A DNA stretch of 64,000 bases from an uncultured Lachnospiraceae bacterium (GTDB lineage Bacteria; Bacillota; Clostridia; Lachnospirales; Lachnospiraceae): the NCBI GenBank assembly GCA_910586205.1, contig CAJUGD010000008.1:59193-123192 (forward strand). Reading direction: 5' to 3'. Position numbers and translations under genes: made by a program. Below are positions 17,026 through 25,896 of the stretch, one piece after another (position 1 is the first letter of the stretch; every line of letters starts with the position of its first letter). The notes below the pieces were generated by a model, which saw nothing but the letters and a program-made list of their open reading frames with translations, made no database searches and was not told the DNA's origin.

Positions 17026-20000
17026 TTATCGGAAATAAGCAACTCCCGACTCAAAAATCTTCATATCCTGTTCCCCATAAATATTGATAGCCACGGCTTC
17101 TCCCCGCCGCTCTGAATGAGCCATCTTTCCAAGGATCCGCCCGTCCGGGCTGGTAATGCCTTCGATTGCCATATAAGAGCCATTGGGATTCCAGAACTCA
17201 TCCATGGAAGGCATTCCCTGATCATCCACATACTGGGTACATACCTGGCCATTTTCAAACAGCGTCTTCAGCCACTCCTCATTGGCCACAAACCTTCCCT
17301 CTCCGTGGGATGTGGGATTGCAGTATACCTTTCCTAATTCTGCTCCAAAAAGCCAGGGAGACTTATTGGAAACCACCTTGGTGTAAACCATCTTGGACAC
17401 ATGGCGGCCGATAATATTCATGGCCAGGGTAGGAGCATCCTCCTTTTGTTCCAGGATCTGTCCCTCTGTGACCAGCCCTAACTTAATTAATGCCTGGAAT
17501 CCGTTGCAGATTCCCAGCATCAGCCCGTCCCGCTCATTGAGAAGCTTTTCAATCTCCTCCTTAATCACTGCATTGCGGAATACGGCTGCAAAGAACTTGG
17601 CGCTTCCTTCCGGCTCATCCCCTGCCGAGAATCCTCCCGGGAACATGACAATCTGCGCCCCTGCAATCTCTTTTTTGTAAACTTCCACCGAATCCCGAAT
17701 ATCCTCTGCCGACAGGTTCTTAAATACCCTTGTCACTACCTTTGCCCCGGCCCGTTTAAATGCCTTCATACTGTCATACTCACAGTTGGTCCCCGGAAAT
17801 ACCGGGATAAACACAGTGGGCTGTGCCAGCTTATGGCTGCACACATATACGGAATCCGCCTGATACAGCTTGTCTGCAGCCGGCTTTTTCTCTACTCCTG
17901 AATCGGTCGGAAACACCTTTTCCAAGGTTTTCGTCCAGCTCTCTAAAGCCTTATCCAGAGAAATCTCCACAGGCCCATACTCAAACATGGCCCGGTCTGT
18001 CACCTCACCGATCACCGTATAGGTGATGGCAAGCTCTCCTACTTTTCCGTCCGCCACCTCACAGACAATATCTCCCCAGCCCGGCAAAAAGAAATCCCTG
18101 GGATCCAGGCTGTGTTCGATCTTTATGCCCATCTTGTTGCCAAAGGCCATCTTGCTGACTGCCTCTGCCAGCCCGTGTCCCTCCACCGCATAAGCGGACA
18201 AAATCCTTCCGGCCTGTATATCGCGGCGCAGCTTCTCATATCCTTCCATAAGCGGATCGTATTGGGGCAGATCATAGGCATCCCTTGGAGTTTTCAGCAC
18301 CACAATCTTACTTCCTGCCCGCTTAAACTCCGGCGTAATCAATTCCTTATGGCTGGCCACATCCACGGCAAAGGAAACCAAGGTCGGCGGCACATTGATC
18401 TCCCCGTGCTCCTCATCCTGGAAGGTTCCCGACATACTGTCCTTTCCTCCGATAGATGGAAGCCCAAAGCCAAGCTGTGCCTGGTATGCCCCCAAAAGAG
18501 CCGCAAAAGGCGCACCCCACCGCTCTGCGTCTTCCTTCATCCTCTTAAAATACTCCTGGAACGTAAACCGGATCTTCTTAAAGTCCCCGCCTGCCGCCAC
18601 AATCTTTGCCACGGAGGACACCACCCCGTAGACTGCCCCATGGTATGGGCTCCAGCTTGACAGATACGGGTCAAATCCATAGCTCATCATGGTTACGGTG
18701 TCCGTAACCCCCTCCATCACAGGAAGCTTTGCCGCCATAACCTGAGTCTCTGTAAGCTGGTATCTTCCCCCGTAGGGCATAAGCACAGAGCCAGCGCCGA
18801 TGGAACTGTCAAACATCTCCACCAGGCCCTTTTGGGAACACACATTTAGATCACCAAGAACCTGCAGCCATGTTCCGCCCACATCCGATACATCCTTTCT
18901 CTCAAAAGGACTTCCCTGTCTGGACGGAGTGTTAAGAATCACATCTGCCTCCTGATGGGCACCGTTGGTGTCCAGGAATGCCCGGCTGATGTCCACAATA
19001 GTTTTGCCTCTCCAGTTCATCACCAGCCTGGGGCTTTCTGTCACCTCTGCCACTGCCACGGCTTCCAGGTTTTCCTCCCCTGCATACGCCAGAAACTGCT
19101 CCACATCCTTTTTATCCAGCACTACAGCCATCCGCTCCTGGGATTCGGAAATAGCGATCTCCGTGCCGTCTAACCCTGCATATTTCTTGGGCACCTTGTC
19201 TAAATCCACCACAAGACCGGCTGCCAGCTCCCCGATGGCCACTGACACGCCTCCTGCGCCGAAATCATTACATTTCTTGATTATGCTGCTGACCTCCGGA
19301 CGGTAAAACAGACGCTGGATCTTTCTCTCTGTAGGTGCATTCCCTTTCTGGACCTCAGCGCCGCAAAGCTGGGTAGAAGCCTCTGTGTGCACCTTGGAGG
19401 AGCCGGTAGCCCCGCCGATGCCGTCGCGCCCGGTCCTGCCGCCTAACAGCACAATCACATCCCCTGGATCTGAAGTCATCCTCTTTACATACTTTCTTGG
19501 CGCAGCCCCCATGACCGCTCCTATCTCCATTCGCTTTGCCGCATAATCCGGATGATAGATCTCCTTCACATACCCGGTAGAAAGTCCGATCTGGTTGCCG
19601 TAGGAGCTGTAGCCTAGGGCAGCGCCGTTTACCAGCTTTTTCTGAGGAAGCTTGCCCTTCATGGTTTCGCTTAAAGGAGCCGTGGGATCGGCTGCCCCTG
19701 TCACCCGCATGGCCTGATACACATAAGTCCGCCCGGAAAGAGGATCACGGATCGCGCCGCCTAAACATGTGGCCGCGCCGCCGAACGGCTCAATCTCCGT
19801 GGGATGGTTGTGGGTCTCATTCTTAAAGTTAATAAGCCACTCCTCCTCTGCCCCGTCGATAGTCACCGGCACAATAATGCTGCAGGCATTGATCTCCTCC
19901 GATTCTTCCAAATCTTCAAGCTTTCCCTCTTTTTTCAGCTTCTTCATGGCCAAAAGAGCCAGATCCATCAAACATACGAACTTATCTTTCCTGCCGCCAT

Positions 20001-20790
20001 ACAGCTCTGTGCGATCCGCTAAGTACTGCTCATAGGTCCCCTGAATCGGCTCCTGATAATCTCCTTCTGTGATGGTCACATTCTTAAGCTCCGTAGAAAA
20101 GGTAGTATGCCGGCAGTGATCCGACCAGTAGGTATCCAATACCCGTACCTCTGTCACCGTAGGCTCCCGATGTTCCTCCCCCTTATAATAATTCTGAATA
20201 TGGAGAAAATCATGAAAAGTCATGGCCAGATTCAAAGAATCATAAAGCTCTCTTAGCTCCTTCTCGTCAAAGCCGCAAAATCCCTCAAAATATGCCACAT
20301 CCGCCGGCGTATCAAACACTGCCGTTAAAGTCTGAGGCTTCTCCTCCTCTGCCTCCCTGGAATCCACCGGGTTAATGCAGAATGCTTTGATGGCCTCCTT
20401 CTGCTCTCCTGTCAGCTCTCCTGTCAGCACATAAGTAGTGGCAGTCCGGATCACAGGCTCCTCGTCCTCTTTCAAAAGCTTCACACACTGCTCCGCTGAG
20501 TCCGCCCTCTGATCAAACTGCCCTGGCAGATACTCCACGGAAAATACCATATCCTGATCCTCAGCGTCAAAACCTTCTTCATACACCCAGTCCACCGGAG
20601 GCTCGGAAAATATGGTCGTCAATGCCTGCCGATACACATCCTCCGACAAATTTTCCACATCATATCGAATCAAAACACGCACCCGGCTTATTGTATCCAG
20701 ATGCAGATAGCTCTTAAGCTCCTCCTTCAGCTCCCTGGCCTTAACGGCAAACTGCGGCTTCTTTTCCACAAACACCCGTCTTACACTCAT
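17026..20790 (-). CDS. purL: Phosphoribosylformylglycinamidine synthase, single-chain
   Basis: Purine pathway enzyme converting FGAR, glutamine and ATP to FGAM. At 1254 residues it is the long single-chain form with PurS-like N-terminus, two AIRS-like ATPase halves (HNHPTEIEPFGGAATCLGGAIRD; GLPSIGGKDSMSGTF) and a C-terminal glutaminase (about 1000-1254) with nucleophile Cys in LGICNGFQALIKLG and PTSHGEGRFV carrying the His/Glu. Clostridia commonly use this form. Start at 20790 (MSVRRVFVEKK) has AGGAGGATGAAGA upstream. An extended -10 (TGTTATGAT) lies about 60 bases before the start. Confidence 0.96.
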   Translation of the reverse strand: MSVRRVFVEKKPQFAVKARELKEELKSYLHLDTISRVRVLIRYDVENLSEDVYRQALTTIFSEPPVDWVYEEGFDAEDQDMVFSVEYLPGQFDQRADSAEQCVKLLKEDEEPVIRTATTYVLTGELTGEQKEAIKAFCINPVDSREAEEEKPQTLTAVFDTPADVAYFEGFCGFDEKELRELYDSLNLAMTFHDFLHIQNYYKGEEHREPTVTEVRVLDTYWSDHCRHTTFSTELKNVTITEGDYQEPIQGTYEQYLADRTELYGGRKDKFVCLMDLALLAMKKLKKEGKLEDLEESEEINACSIIVPVTIDGAEEEWLINFKNETHNHPTEIEPFGGAATCLGGAIRDPLSGRTYVYQAMRVTGAADPTAPLSETMKGKLPQKKLVNGAALGYSSYGNQIGLSTGYVKEIYHPDYAAKRMEIGAVMGAAPRKYVKRMTSDPGDVIVLLGGRTGRDGIGGATGSSKVHTEASTQLCGAEVQKGNAPTERKIQRLFYRPEVSSIIKKCNDFGAGGVSVAIGELAAGLVVDLDKVPKKYAGLDGTEIAISESQERMAVVLDKKDVEQFLAYAGEENLEAVAVAEVTESPRLVMNWRGKTIVDISRAFLDTNGAHQEADVILNTPSRQGSPFERKDVSDVGGTWLQVLGDLNVCSQKGLVEMFDSSIGAGSVLMPYGGRYQLTETQVMAAKLPVMEGVTDTVTMMSYGFDPYLSSWSPYHGAVYGVVSSVAKIVAAGGDFKKIRFTFQEYFKRMKEDAERWGAPFAALLGAYQAQLGFGLPSIGGKDSMSGTFQDEEHGEINVPPTLVSFAVDVASHKELITPEFKRAGSKIVVLKTPRDAYDLPQYDPLMEGYEKLRRDIQAGRILSAYAVEGHGLAEAVSKMAFGNKMGIKIEHSLDPRDFFLPGWGDIVCEVADGKVGELAITYTVIGEVTDRAMFEYGPVEISLDKALESWTKTLEKVFPTDSGVEKKPAADKLYQADSVYVCSHKLAQPTVFIPVFPGTNCEYDSMKAFKRAGAKVVTRVFKNLSAEDIRDSVEVYKKEIAGAQIVMFPGGFSAGDEPEGSAKFFAAVFRNAVIKEEIEKLLNERDGLMLGICNGFQALIKLGLVTEGQILEQKEDAPTLAMNIIGRHVSKMVYTKVVSNKSPWLFGAELGKVYCNPTSHGEGRFVANEEWLKTLFENGQVCTQYVDDQGMPSMDEFWNPNGSYMAIEGITSPDGRILGKMAHSERRGEAVAINIYGEQDMKIFESGVAYFR

Positions 20791-21012
20791 TCTTCATCCT
20801 CCTGTGATTTCACCTAAAGACTCTGATTCTCATACCTACCTGTATCATAACACAAGATTTTTTATAAATAAAATTAATATATCTTATTTCTTTTATCTGA
20901 TTTTCTAATATATTATCCGTTTTTCCAATCAACGAAACCGTCACATGCCGATTCCTTCTGTCCACTATCAAAAGTTTTTTACCATGCAAATCACATAAAC
21001 AAAAGCAAAAAG

Positions 21013-21045
21013 AACCGAAAAGCCCTTTTACCGGCTTTTCGGCCA
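21013..21045 (-). terminator. Rho-independent terminator of the mgtC-HAD-membrane protein operon
   Basis: Minus strand: CCGAAAAGCC pairs with GGCTTTTCGG around a short loop, followed by TTCTTTTTGCTTTT. It lies 65 bases past the stop at 21110. The rest of 20791-21109 holds the purL leader and no recognisable gene. Confidence 0.8.
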
Positions 21046-21109
21046 AACAACAACTTGTTCTTTCAAACGTTTTCTTAATCCGTGCTTTCCTACCCGGCTC
21101 TTTCTCTTG

Positions 21110-21790
21110 TCAGCCCGGCAGATCCTCTGCCCGTCTCAGTCCGGACCCTTTAGTCTCAATCCGGTACCGTCTCATGAAGAAAAGCGCAGCCAGGATAACC
21201 GCCACAATGCCGATAATAAACATAACCCTTATTGCCGTAAAGCTTCTGAACTCCACAACCAAGGGATCCCCCATTGCTTTTATTTCCTCAGCCGTGTATC
21301 CTAACTCCTCCAAATATTCATTATAGTAGTTGGCCACATTTCCCTCAAGCTTTTTCACGCTTCCTTCCATGAAAAACTCTGTGGTCGGTTCTGTTCCGGA
21401 TGTCATGTATTCTATCGTCTCGTCCGTAAGCTGGTTTAAGGTGTTCACATCGTTCTGACGGCTTTTCAATGCAAGAAATCCGTCTTGTATGGGAATCAGA
21501 TAATAATTCCCCGACTTTTTGCTGCTGCTGGAACCGTCTTTATATTTGGTATAGGAGGTCTCGGACGCAAAATAATCCATCACATACTTTACGTTTCCCT
21601 CAATGTGGCTCCCTGCCTTTACCTCCTTGCCGTCTAACATATCCTCAAAGCTAACGGCAGGCTTAAAAGACACCACCAGATCCGCTGCATTCATATACAG
21701 CATCATTCCTCCAAACAGCAGGAGCATGATCACCTCAGTACCCAATGATCTGAAAACATTCCCAATCTTCAATTTATTTTCCTCTTTCAC
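21110..21790 (-). CDS. Uncharacterised membrane protein with two transmembrane segments
   Basis: A 226-residue protein with a hydrophobic segment near residues 17-37 (EVIMLLLFGGMMLYMNAADLVV), an extracytoplasmic domain of about 150 residues (VSFEDMLDG, HIEGNVKYVMDYFA, KKSGNYYLIPI, NVANYYNEYLEELGYTAEEI) and a second segment near 187-207 followed by a basic tail. Starts with GTG and has little of a ribosome binding site, so it may depend on coupling to the gene 20 bases upstream. I do not recognise a characterised family. Confidence 0.7.
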   Translation of the reverse strand: MKEENKLKIGNVFRSLGTEVIMLLLFGGMMLYMNAADLVVSFKPAVSFEDMLDGKEVKAGSHIEGNVKYVMDYFASETSYTKYKDGSSSSKKSGNYYLIPIQDGFLALKSRQNDVNTLNQLTDETIEYMTSGTEPTTEFFMEGSVKKLEGNVANYYNEYLEELGYTAEEIKAMGDPLVVEFRSFTAIRVMFIIGIVAVILAALFFMRRYRIETKGSGLRRAEDLPG

Positions 21791-21810
21791 TGATAATTCT
21801 TATGGTAGAT

Positions 21811-22419
21811 TTACTTGACAACCCGGCCTTTTTTGTCCACGCCCCGCTCCCGATTCACACACTCCTGGAATTTCTCTGCAAATTCCTTCCATGCCTTTGC
21901 CTCGTCGGGCTGCTGGATATTCACCTGGCACTCTTTGCCCAGTTTTGTATTGCTGGCTTCCACCTGAAGAATATACACATTCTTTTTTCCGCCCGGGAAG
22001 TTCAGCCGCAGCTCATAAGCATTGCCTCCCACATAGTTTACATTCTCAGAGCTTGCCCGCACCGGCTCCGTGTAGACAATCTTTCCGCCCTCCACTCCAA
22101 TGGGAACCACCCATACATGGTTAGGCTGATCCTGACGAAAGCCCACTGCATAATAGTGATATACCTCACGCTTCATTCTGGCGCCGCCATATACCTCCTT
22201 GCTGTGTGCATAAGCCGCCGTATACTGCTCTCCCCCGGGAACCAGATTGGTAATAATTTTGCGGATCTCCGCCTTTTCCTGGCTGTCCACTCCCTTCTTT
22301 TCATCCAGGCTGATCTTGATGAAAATAATTACAAACAGCACGGCAAAAACAGCAATGGTAATCAGAAACACCTGGGGCGTCACGCCCACCATCTCTGCCA
22401 ATTTCTCAATAATAGCCAT
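21811..22419 (-). CDS. Uncharacterised single-pass membrane protein
   Basis: A 202-residue protein with one N-terminal transmembrane segment (about residues 17-36, VFLITIAVFAVLFVIIFIKI) and a soluble domain rich in aromatic beta strands (REVYHYYAVGFRQ, HVWVVPIGVEGGKIVYTEPV, YELRLNFPGGKKNVYILQVEA). Cotranscribed with the two-TM protein that follows 20 bases later and with the upstream HAD gene. A strong AGGAG site precedes the ATG. Function unknown. Confidence 0.7.
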   Translation of the reverse strand: MAIIEKLAEMVGVTPQVFLITIAVFAVLFVIIFIKISLDEKKGVDSQEKAEIRKIITNLVPGGEQYTAAYAHSKEVYGGARMKREVYHYYAVGFRQDQPNHVWVVPIGVEGGKIVYTEPVRASSENVNYVGGNAYELRLNFPGGKKNVYILQVEASNTKLGKECQVNIQQPDEAKAWKEFAEKFQECVNRERGVDKKGRVVK

Positions 22420-22465
22420 CTTTCTCTCCTCTTTTCTCCTACTTTTTTAAAGCTTTTCCTCTCCC

Positions 22466-23272
22466 CTAATGTGTCTCAAAGCCCGCTAAGCATCCCCCCA
22501 TCTCACCCAGCCCGGCAAACACCGCATCTGGCTTTACATCCGAGCTTTTCAAATCTTCTATTGTAGCCTCCCCGGAAAGCACCAAAATTCCCCGTGCCCC
22601 GTGGTCAACTCCCGTCTTTACATCTGTATAAAGCCGGTCACCCACAAACGCTGTATGATCCCGCTTTGCGCCCGTAAGTTCCAGCACCATGTCCACAGTC
22701 TCCCCGAAAGGCTTTCCCACATATTTAGGCTGCTTTCCCGTGGACAATGTAATAGCCGCACACATGGCCCCGCAGTCCGGGATAAACCCGTCTGCCGTAG
22801 GACAATTTATATCAAGGTGAGTGGCCAGAAAATCCGCTCCCTCTCGTATGTAGGTACAGGCCCGCTCCAGTTTTTCATAGGTCAGAGTCATGTCAAATCC
22901 CACCACCACGGCATCCGGTCTGTCCTTTGTCAAAAGGATCCCGTTCTCCCGGAAATTCTCCTCCAATGGAGGCGTTCCCAAAAGATACACGGATTTCCCC
23001 GGATAAAAATGTTTCAGATACCGGATCATCACATCCCCTGATGTCATGATCTGCTGCCGGGTGATCTTACACCCCATTCTCTCAAGCTTGTCAATGTAAT
23101 CCTTAGGAGACCTTGATGAATTGTTGGTAAAAAATACAAACCGCTTCCCCAGTCGTTTTACCTGCTCCAGAAATCCAAGCGCCCCCTCTAAAAGCCTGTC
23201 TCCCAGATAAAACGTTCCGTCCATGTCCAGCACAAAAAGCTCCGTGTCACGGAGCAACTGCTCTCTATCCAT
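22466..23272 (-). CDS. HAD-IIA family (NagD-like) phosphatase
   Basis: A 268-residue HAD hydrolase of the NagD/4-nitrophenylphosphatase group. Motif I is LDMDGTFYLGD, motif II region FFTNNSSRSPKDY, motif IV region AFVGDRLYTDVKTGVDHGARGILVLSGE. The class IIA cap between residues 80 and 195 carries VVGFDMTLTYEKL and INCPTADGFIPDCGA. It dephosphorylates small phosphorylated metabolites; substrate not predictable. AGGAGGGA precedes the start. It lies 75 bases after the mgtC-like gene. Confidence 0.9.
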   Translation of the reverse strand: MDREQLLRDTELFVLDMDGTFYLGDRLLEGALGFLEQVKRLGKRFVFFTNNSSRSPKDYIDKLERMGCKITRQQIMTSGDVMIRYLKHFYPGKSVYLLGTPPLEENFRENGILLTKDRPDAVVVGFDMTLTYEKLERACTYIREGADFLATHLDINCPTADGFIPDCGAMCAAITLSTGKQPKYVGKPFGETVDMVLELTGAKRDHTAFVGDRLYTDVKTGVDHGARGILVLSGEATIEDLKSSDVKPDAVFAGLGEMGGCLAGFETH

Positions 23273-23347
23273 TCCCTCCTGCCTTTCTGTACGGGGTATG
23301 TCCCCGTCTCGTACATAAAATCCCTAACCAGTTCCCGCTGCCGGCTC

Positions 23348-24034
23348 CTACTCGCTTGCCGCCAGCACATCCTCCATCTCTGCCAGTTTGGAAAGCAGCC
23401 CGGACTTTTTAAAGCCTGCCGGAAAGATCACATCAAACTCCAGCTTGATCTCCCCCTTTTTCACCTTCTGCACCTTGGCCCCAATGACTTTTACCTGCTG
23501 CTCCAAAAGAAATTCTTCCATTTCCTCTACTGCCCCCGGCTTCTGAACAACGGTGAGCCGGACACAGCCATTATACGCCTCTTTGTCAAAATAAGCAACA
23601 TTGAAAAATGCATATTGCATCAATAGGATCAGAATCGCCGAACTGATCCCGATTATGTACATACCGGCCCCTAACGCCAGTCCCATACCGGCTGTAACCC
23701 ACAAAATCGCTGCGCTGGTCAGGCCGTTTACCAGATTGTTTTTCACAAAAATCACACCGGCTCCCAAAAATCCGATTCCCCCCACCACCTGGGCGGCCAT
23801 CCTGGCCGCGTCAAAACCCGGCACATCCGTATACCCGTATTTAGAAATCACCATCATGAGAGACGCCCCAAAGGCTACCACTGTGAGAGTCCTGGTAGCT
23901 ACGGACTGGGTCCGCTTCCTCCTCTCACTCCCAATCAGAAATCCAAAGAAAATCGCCAAAAGTATCCGGAACAAATACTCTAGCTGCGCCAAAACTTCAG
24001 TCATAAAGAATTGCCCAAGCACCTTAAACCCCAT
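23348..24034 (-). CDS. MgtC/SapB family membrane protein
   Basis: A 228-residue protein. The N-terminal MgtC domain (about residues 15-145) contains LLAIFFGFLIGSERRKRTQSVATRTLTVVAFGASLMM, GGIGFLGAGVIF and GLTSAAILWVTAGMGLALGAGMY, with four to five membrane segments. The C-terminal region (150-228) resembles a small ACT-like domain. MgtC proteins affect survival at low magnesium; the role in gut clostridia is unknown. Start at 24034 is supported by AGGAGGG eight bases upstream. Possible transcription attenuator upstream. Confidence 0.88.
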   Translation of the reverse strand: MGFKVLGQFFMTEVLAQLEYLFRILLAIFFGFLIGSERRKRTQSVATRTLTVVAFGASLMMVISKYGYTDVPGFDAARMAAQVVGGIGFLGAGVIFVKNNLVNGLTSAAILWVTAGMGLALGAGMYIIGISSAILILLMQYAFFNVAYFDKEAYNGCVRLTVVQKPGAVEEMEEFLLEQQVKVIGAKVQKVKKGEIKLEFDVIFPAGFKKSGLLSKLAEMEDVLAASE

Positions 24035-24123
24035 ACGGTTCCCTCCTGCTGCTTTTTAGTCTTTTCTTTTTTATAAATTATAAATGATATTATGGGGATT
24101 TTCAACAAAAAACCGGCCACATC

Positions 24124-24158
24124 AAAAAAACTGACCGGTTGGGGAACCGGCCAGTTTT
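24124..24158 (-). terminator. Hairpin with U-tract upstream of the mgtC-like gene (possible attenuator)
   Basis: On the minus strand AAAACTGGCCGGTT, loop CCCC, AACCGGTCAGTTTT then further T residues form a strong terminator, 90 bases before the MgtC start. A second GGCCGG segment follows at 24112-24117 and could pair with the AACCGG arm instead. A TATAAT hexamer on the minus strand at 24223-24228 could place this hairpin inside the mgtC leader; its -35 box is poor. It could also simply end transcription from the ABC locus to the right. Confidence 0.6.
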
Positions 24159-24490
24159 AAGGAGAAGGTATTTCGTTTTATGGGATGTAGCAAAAACTAT
24201 ATAATGTATTGGGGGTACGTTCATTATAATACCATAGAACCCTCCAAAAGTGTTCACAAAATTCACAAAATTCAACCATTGATTTTGTGCAATACTTACA
24301 GTACTTTTTCGTCAACTTGCACTATCTGCTTCCGTTTCATCTTTGTTCTCGTAAATTCTGCCTGTAATTTCCCTTCTGCCCACCATTTTCCCCTTAAAAA
24401 TACAATCTCCAGGTATAATTTTCTCCCAAAATTAAAAACATATTGATAACGATCCGTCACCAATTCAAAATCAGGAAAGGACCCAATCCA

Positions 24491-24808
24491 ATGAAAGATG
24501 TAACTGCTGATCTCTTTGCCCTAAATGACATCCGAAAAACCCCAAGCGTCAGCCAGATCACCCGCCTTGGCCTGATCGAAAACCGCCTTCGTATGCTCCA
24601 GGAAAAACTGGATCATGAACGTCCCATCCTTACCCTTGTCATTACGGATGACCATAAGCTGGTACAGAGGGAAAAAGGAACCATCCAGGTCACCCAGGAG
24701 CTGATAGGCTATTATAATGAGACCCATGTGATCAATCTGTCCGTCCGCACTGACAAAAACGCGGTCATCATCTGTCTGAAAAAGCGGCTCAATGAAAAAC
24801 ACAGTTAG
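24491..24808 (+). CDS. Hypothetical small protein
   Basis: A 105-residue protein, MKDVTADLFALNDIRKTPS at the start, with a helical amphipathic middle (LIENRLRMLQEKLDHERPILTLVIT) and a beta-rich C-terminus (HVINLSVRTDKNAVIICLKKR). The ATG at 24491 is preceded by AGGAAAGGA with good spacing. It faces the ABC ATPase gene and their 3' ends overlap by 20 bases. The only plus-strand gene between 1 and 29 kb. No family recognised. The 24159-24490 interval upstream is AT-rich with no other gene. Confidence 0.6.
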   Translation: MKDVTADLFALNDIRKTPSVSQITRLGLIENRLRMLQEKLDHERPILTLVITDDHKLVQREKGTIQVTQELIGYYNETHVINLSVRTDKNAVIICLKKRLNEKHS

Positions 24809-25892
24809 CCTTTCCATACTCCATCAGCTCCAAAAGTTCCGGATAAAGATCACCTCCTGCCTCTGGCTTCAGGGTACAGATCACCTCCCTGCATCCTCCA
24901 ATCAGTTCCTTTGCCCGTCTCATAGTGTTTTCCCTGACACGGTAAAAAGCTTTCTCACCCACCACCTCTGCCGCTAAACTCCTGGCTGCCGGATAATCCA
25001 AATCATTCTCCCACAAAATTCCGGTTGCAAAGGGAATACCCTGTCTCTGAAGCCTTCTGTAAACCGGTGTCCCGGTTCCGTTTCCCCCAATCACAAATAC
25101 CTGAGGCGTCCCCTCCTGTTTAGGCAGCTCTGCTGTGTTGGTTCGTTCTTCATAATTTCCCTCCCTGATTCCATACAGCTTCCGAATATACCCTTGGGTA
25201 AAAATTTCTTCAGGCGCCCCGGTCCGATCCACCTGTTCTCCCCGTATACACGCAATCTGATCCGATATCCTCTCTGCTAAATCCAGCTCATGAAGGGATA
25301 AAATAACTGACAATCCCCTTTCCTTAGAAAGCCGCTGAAGCACAGACAAAAACTCCAGCTTATGCCGGATATCCAAAAATGTAGTGGGCTCGTCCAGGAC
25401 TATCACCTCTGGTTCCTGGCTTAAAGCTCTGGCCAGCATAACCAACTGCCTTTGACCGTCGCTGATTTGCTCAAAAGGCTCCCCGGCAATCTCAGACACC
25501 TTTACCAGCTCCATAGACTCCTTTACCACCTGATGATCCCGATCCGACAAGATTCCAAATCTGCCCGTATAAGGATACCTTCCGGTTTCCACTACCTGCT
25601 GACAGTTCATCATTTCCGGACGAATCCGCTGTGTAAACACAACAGAAAGCTTTTTAGCCAGCTCTCCTGCTGATATTTTGCCCAGCTCTCTCCCGTCCAG
25701 AAATACCGCCCCCCTTAACGGCTCAAGCTGGCCGATGATACTCCGCAAAATAGTGGTCTTCCCTGCCCCATTCGGCCCAATCAGAGTAAGGATCTGCCCC
25801 TTCTTCAGCTTAAGCTCTATATTTTCCACCAAGGCTGTGCCATGATATCCCACAGACAATGCCTTGGTGTAAAAGAAAAATTCCTCACTCAT
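24789..25892 (-). CDS. FecE/BtuD-type ABC transporter ATPase with C-terminal extension
   Basis: A 367-residue protein. Residues 1-250 are a metal-chelate/cobalamin-type ABC ATPase: Walker A LIGPNGAGKTTILRS, signature ISDGQRQLVMLARAL, Walker B EVIVLDEPTTFLDIRH, switch His in LSLHELDLAE. Residues 265-367 form an extra domain (VFVIGGNGTGTPVYRRLQRQGIPFATGILWENDLDYPAAR, LIGGCREVICTLKPEAGG) with a Rossmann-like GGNGTG start, found in some clostridial corrinoid or iron transporters. Third gene of the riboswitch-controlled import operon, 4 bases after the permease. Confidence 0.9.
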   Translation of the reverse strand: MSEEFFFYTKALSVGYHGTALVENIELKLKKGQILTLIGPNGAGKTTILRSIIGQLEPLRGAVFLDGRELGKISAGELAKKLSVVFTQRIRPEMMNCQQVVETGRYPYTGRFGILSDRDHQVVKESMELVKVSEIAGEPFEQISDGQRQLVMLARALSQEPEVIVLDEPTTFLDIRHKLEFLSVLQRLSKERGLSVILSLHELDLAERISDQIACIRGEQVDRTGAPEEIFTQGYIRKLYGIREGNYEERTNTAELPKQEGTPQVFVIGGNGTGTPVYRRLQRQGIPFATGILWENDLDYPAARSLAAEVVGEKAFYRVRENTMRRAKELIGGCREVICTLKPEAGGDLYPELLELMEYGKANCVFH

Positions 25893-25896
25893 TTCT

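Noticed and set aside
20810..21046. Open frame of 78 codons upstream of purL
   Set aside because: It covers a rho-independent terminator and the purL promoter region; no ribosome binding site and no protein-like composition.
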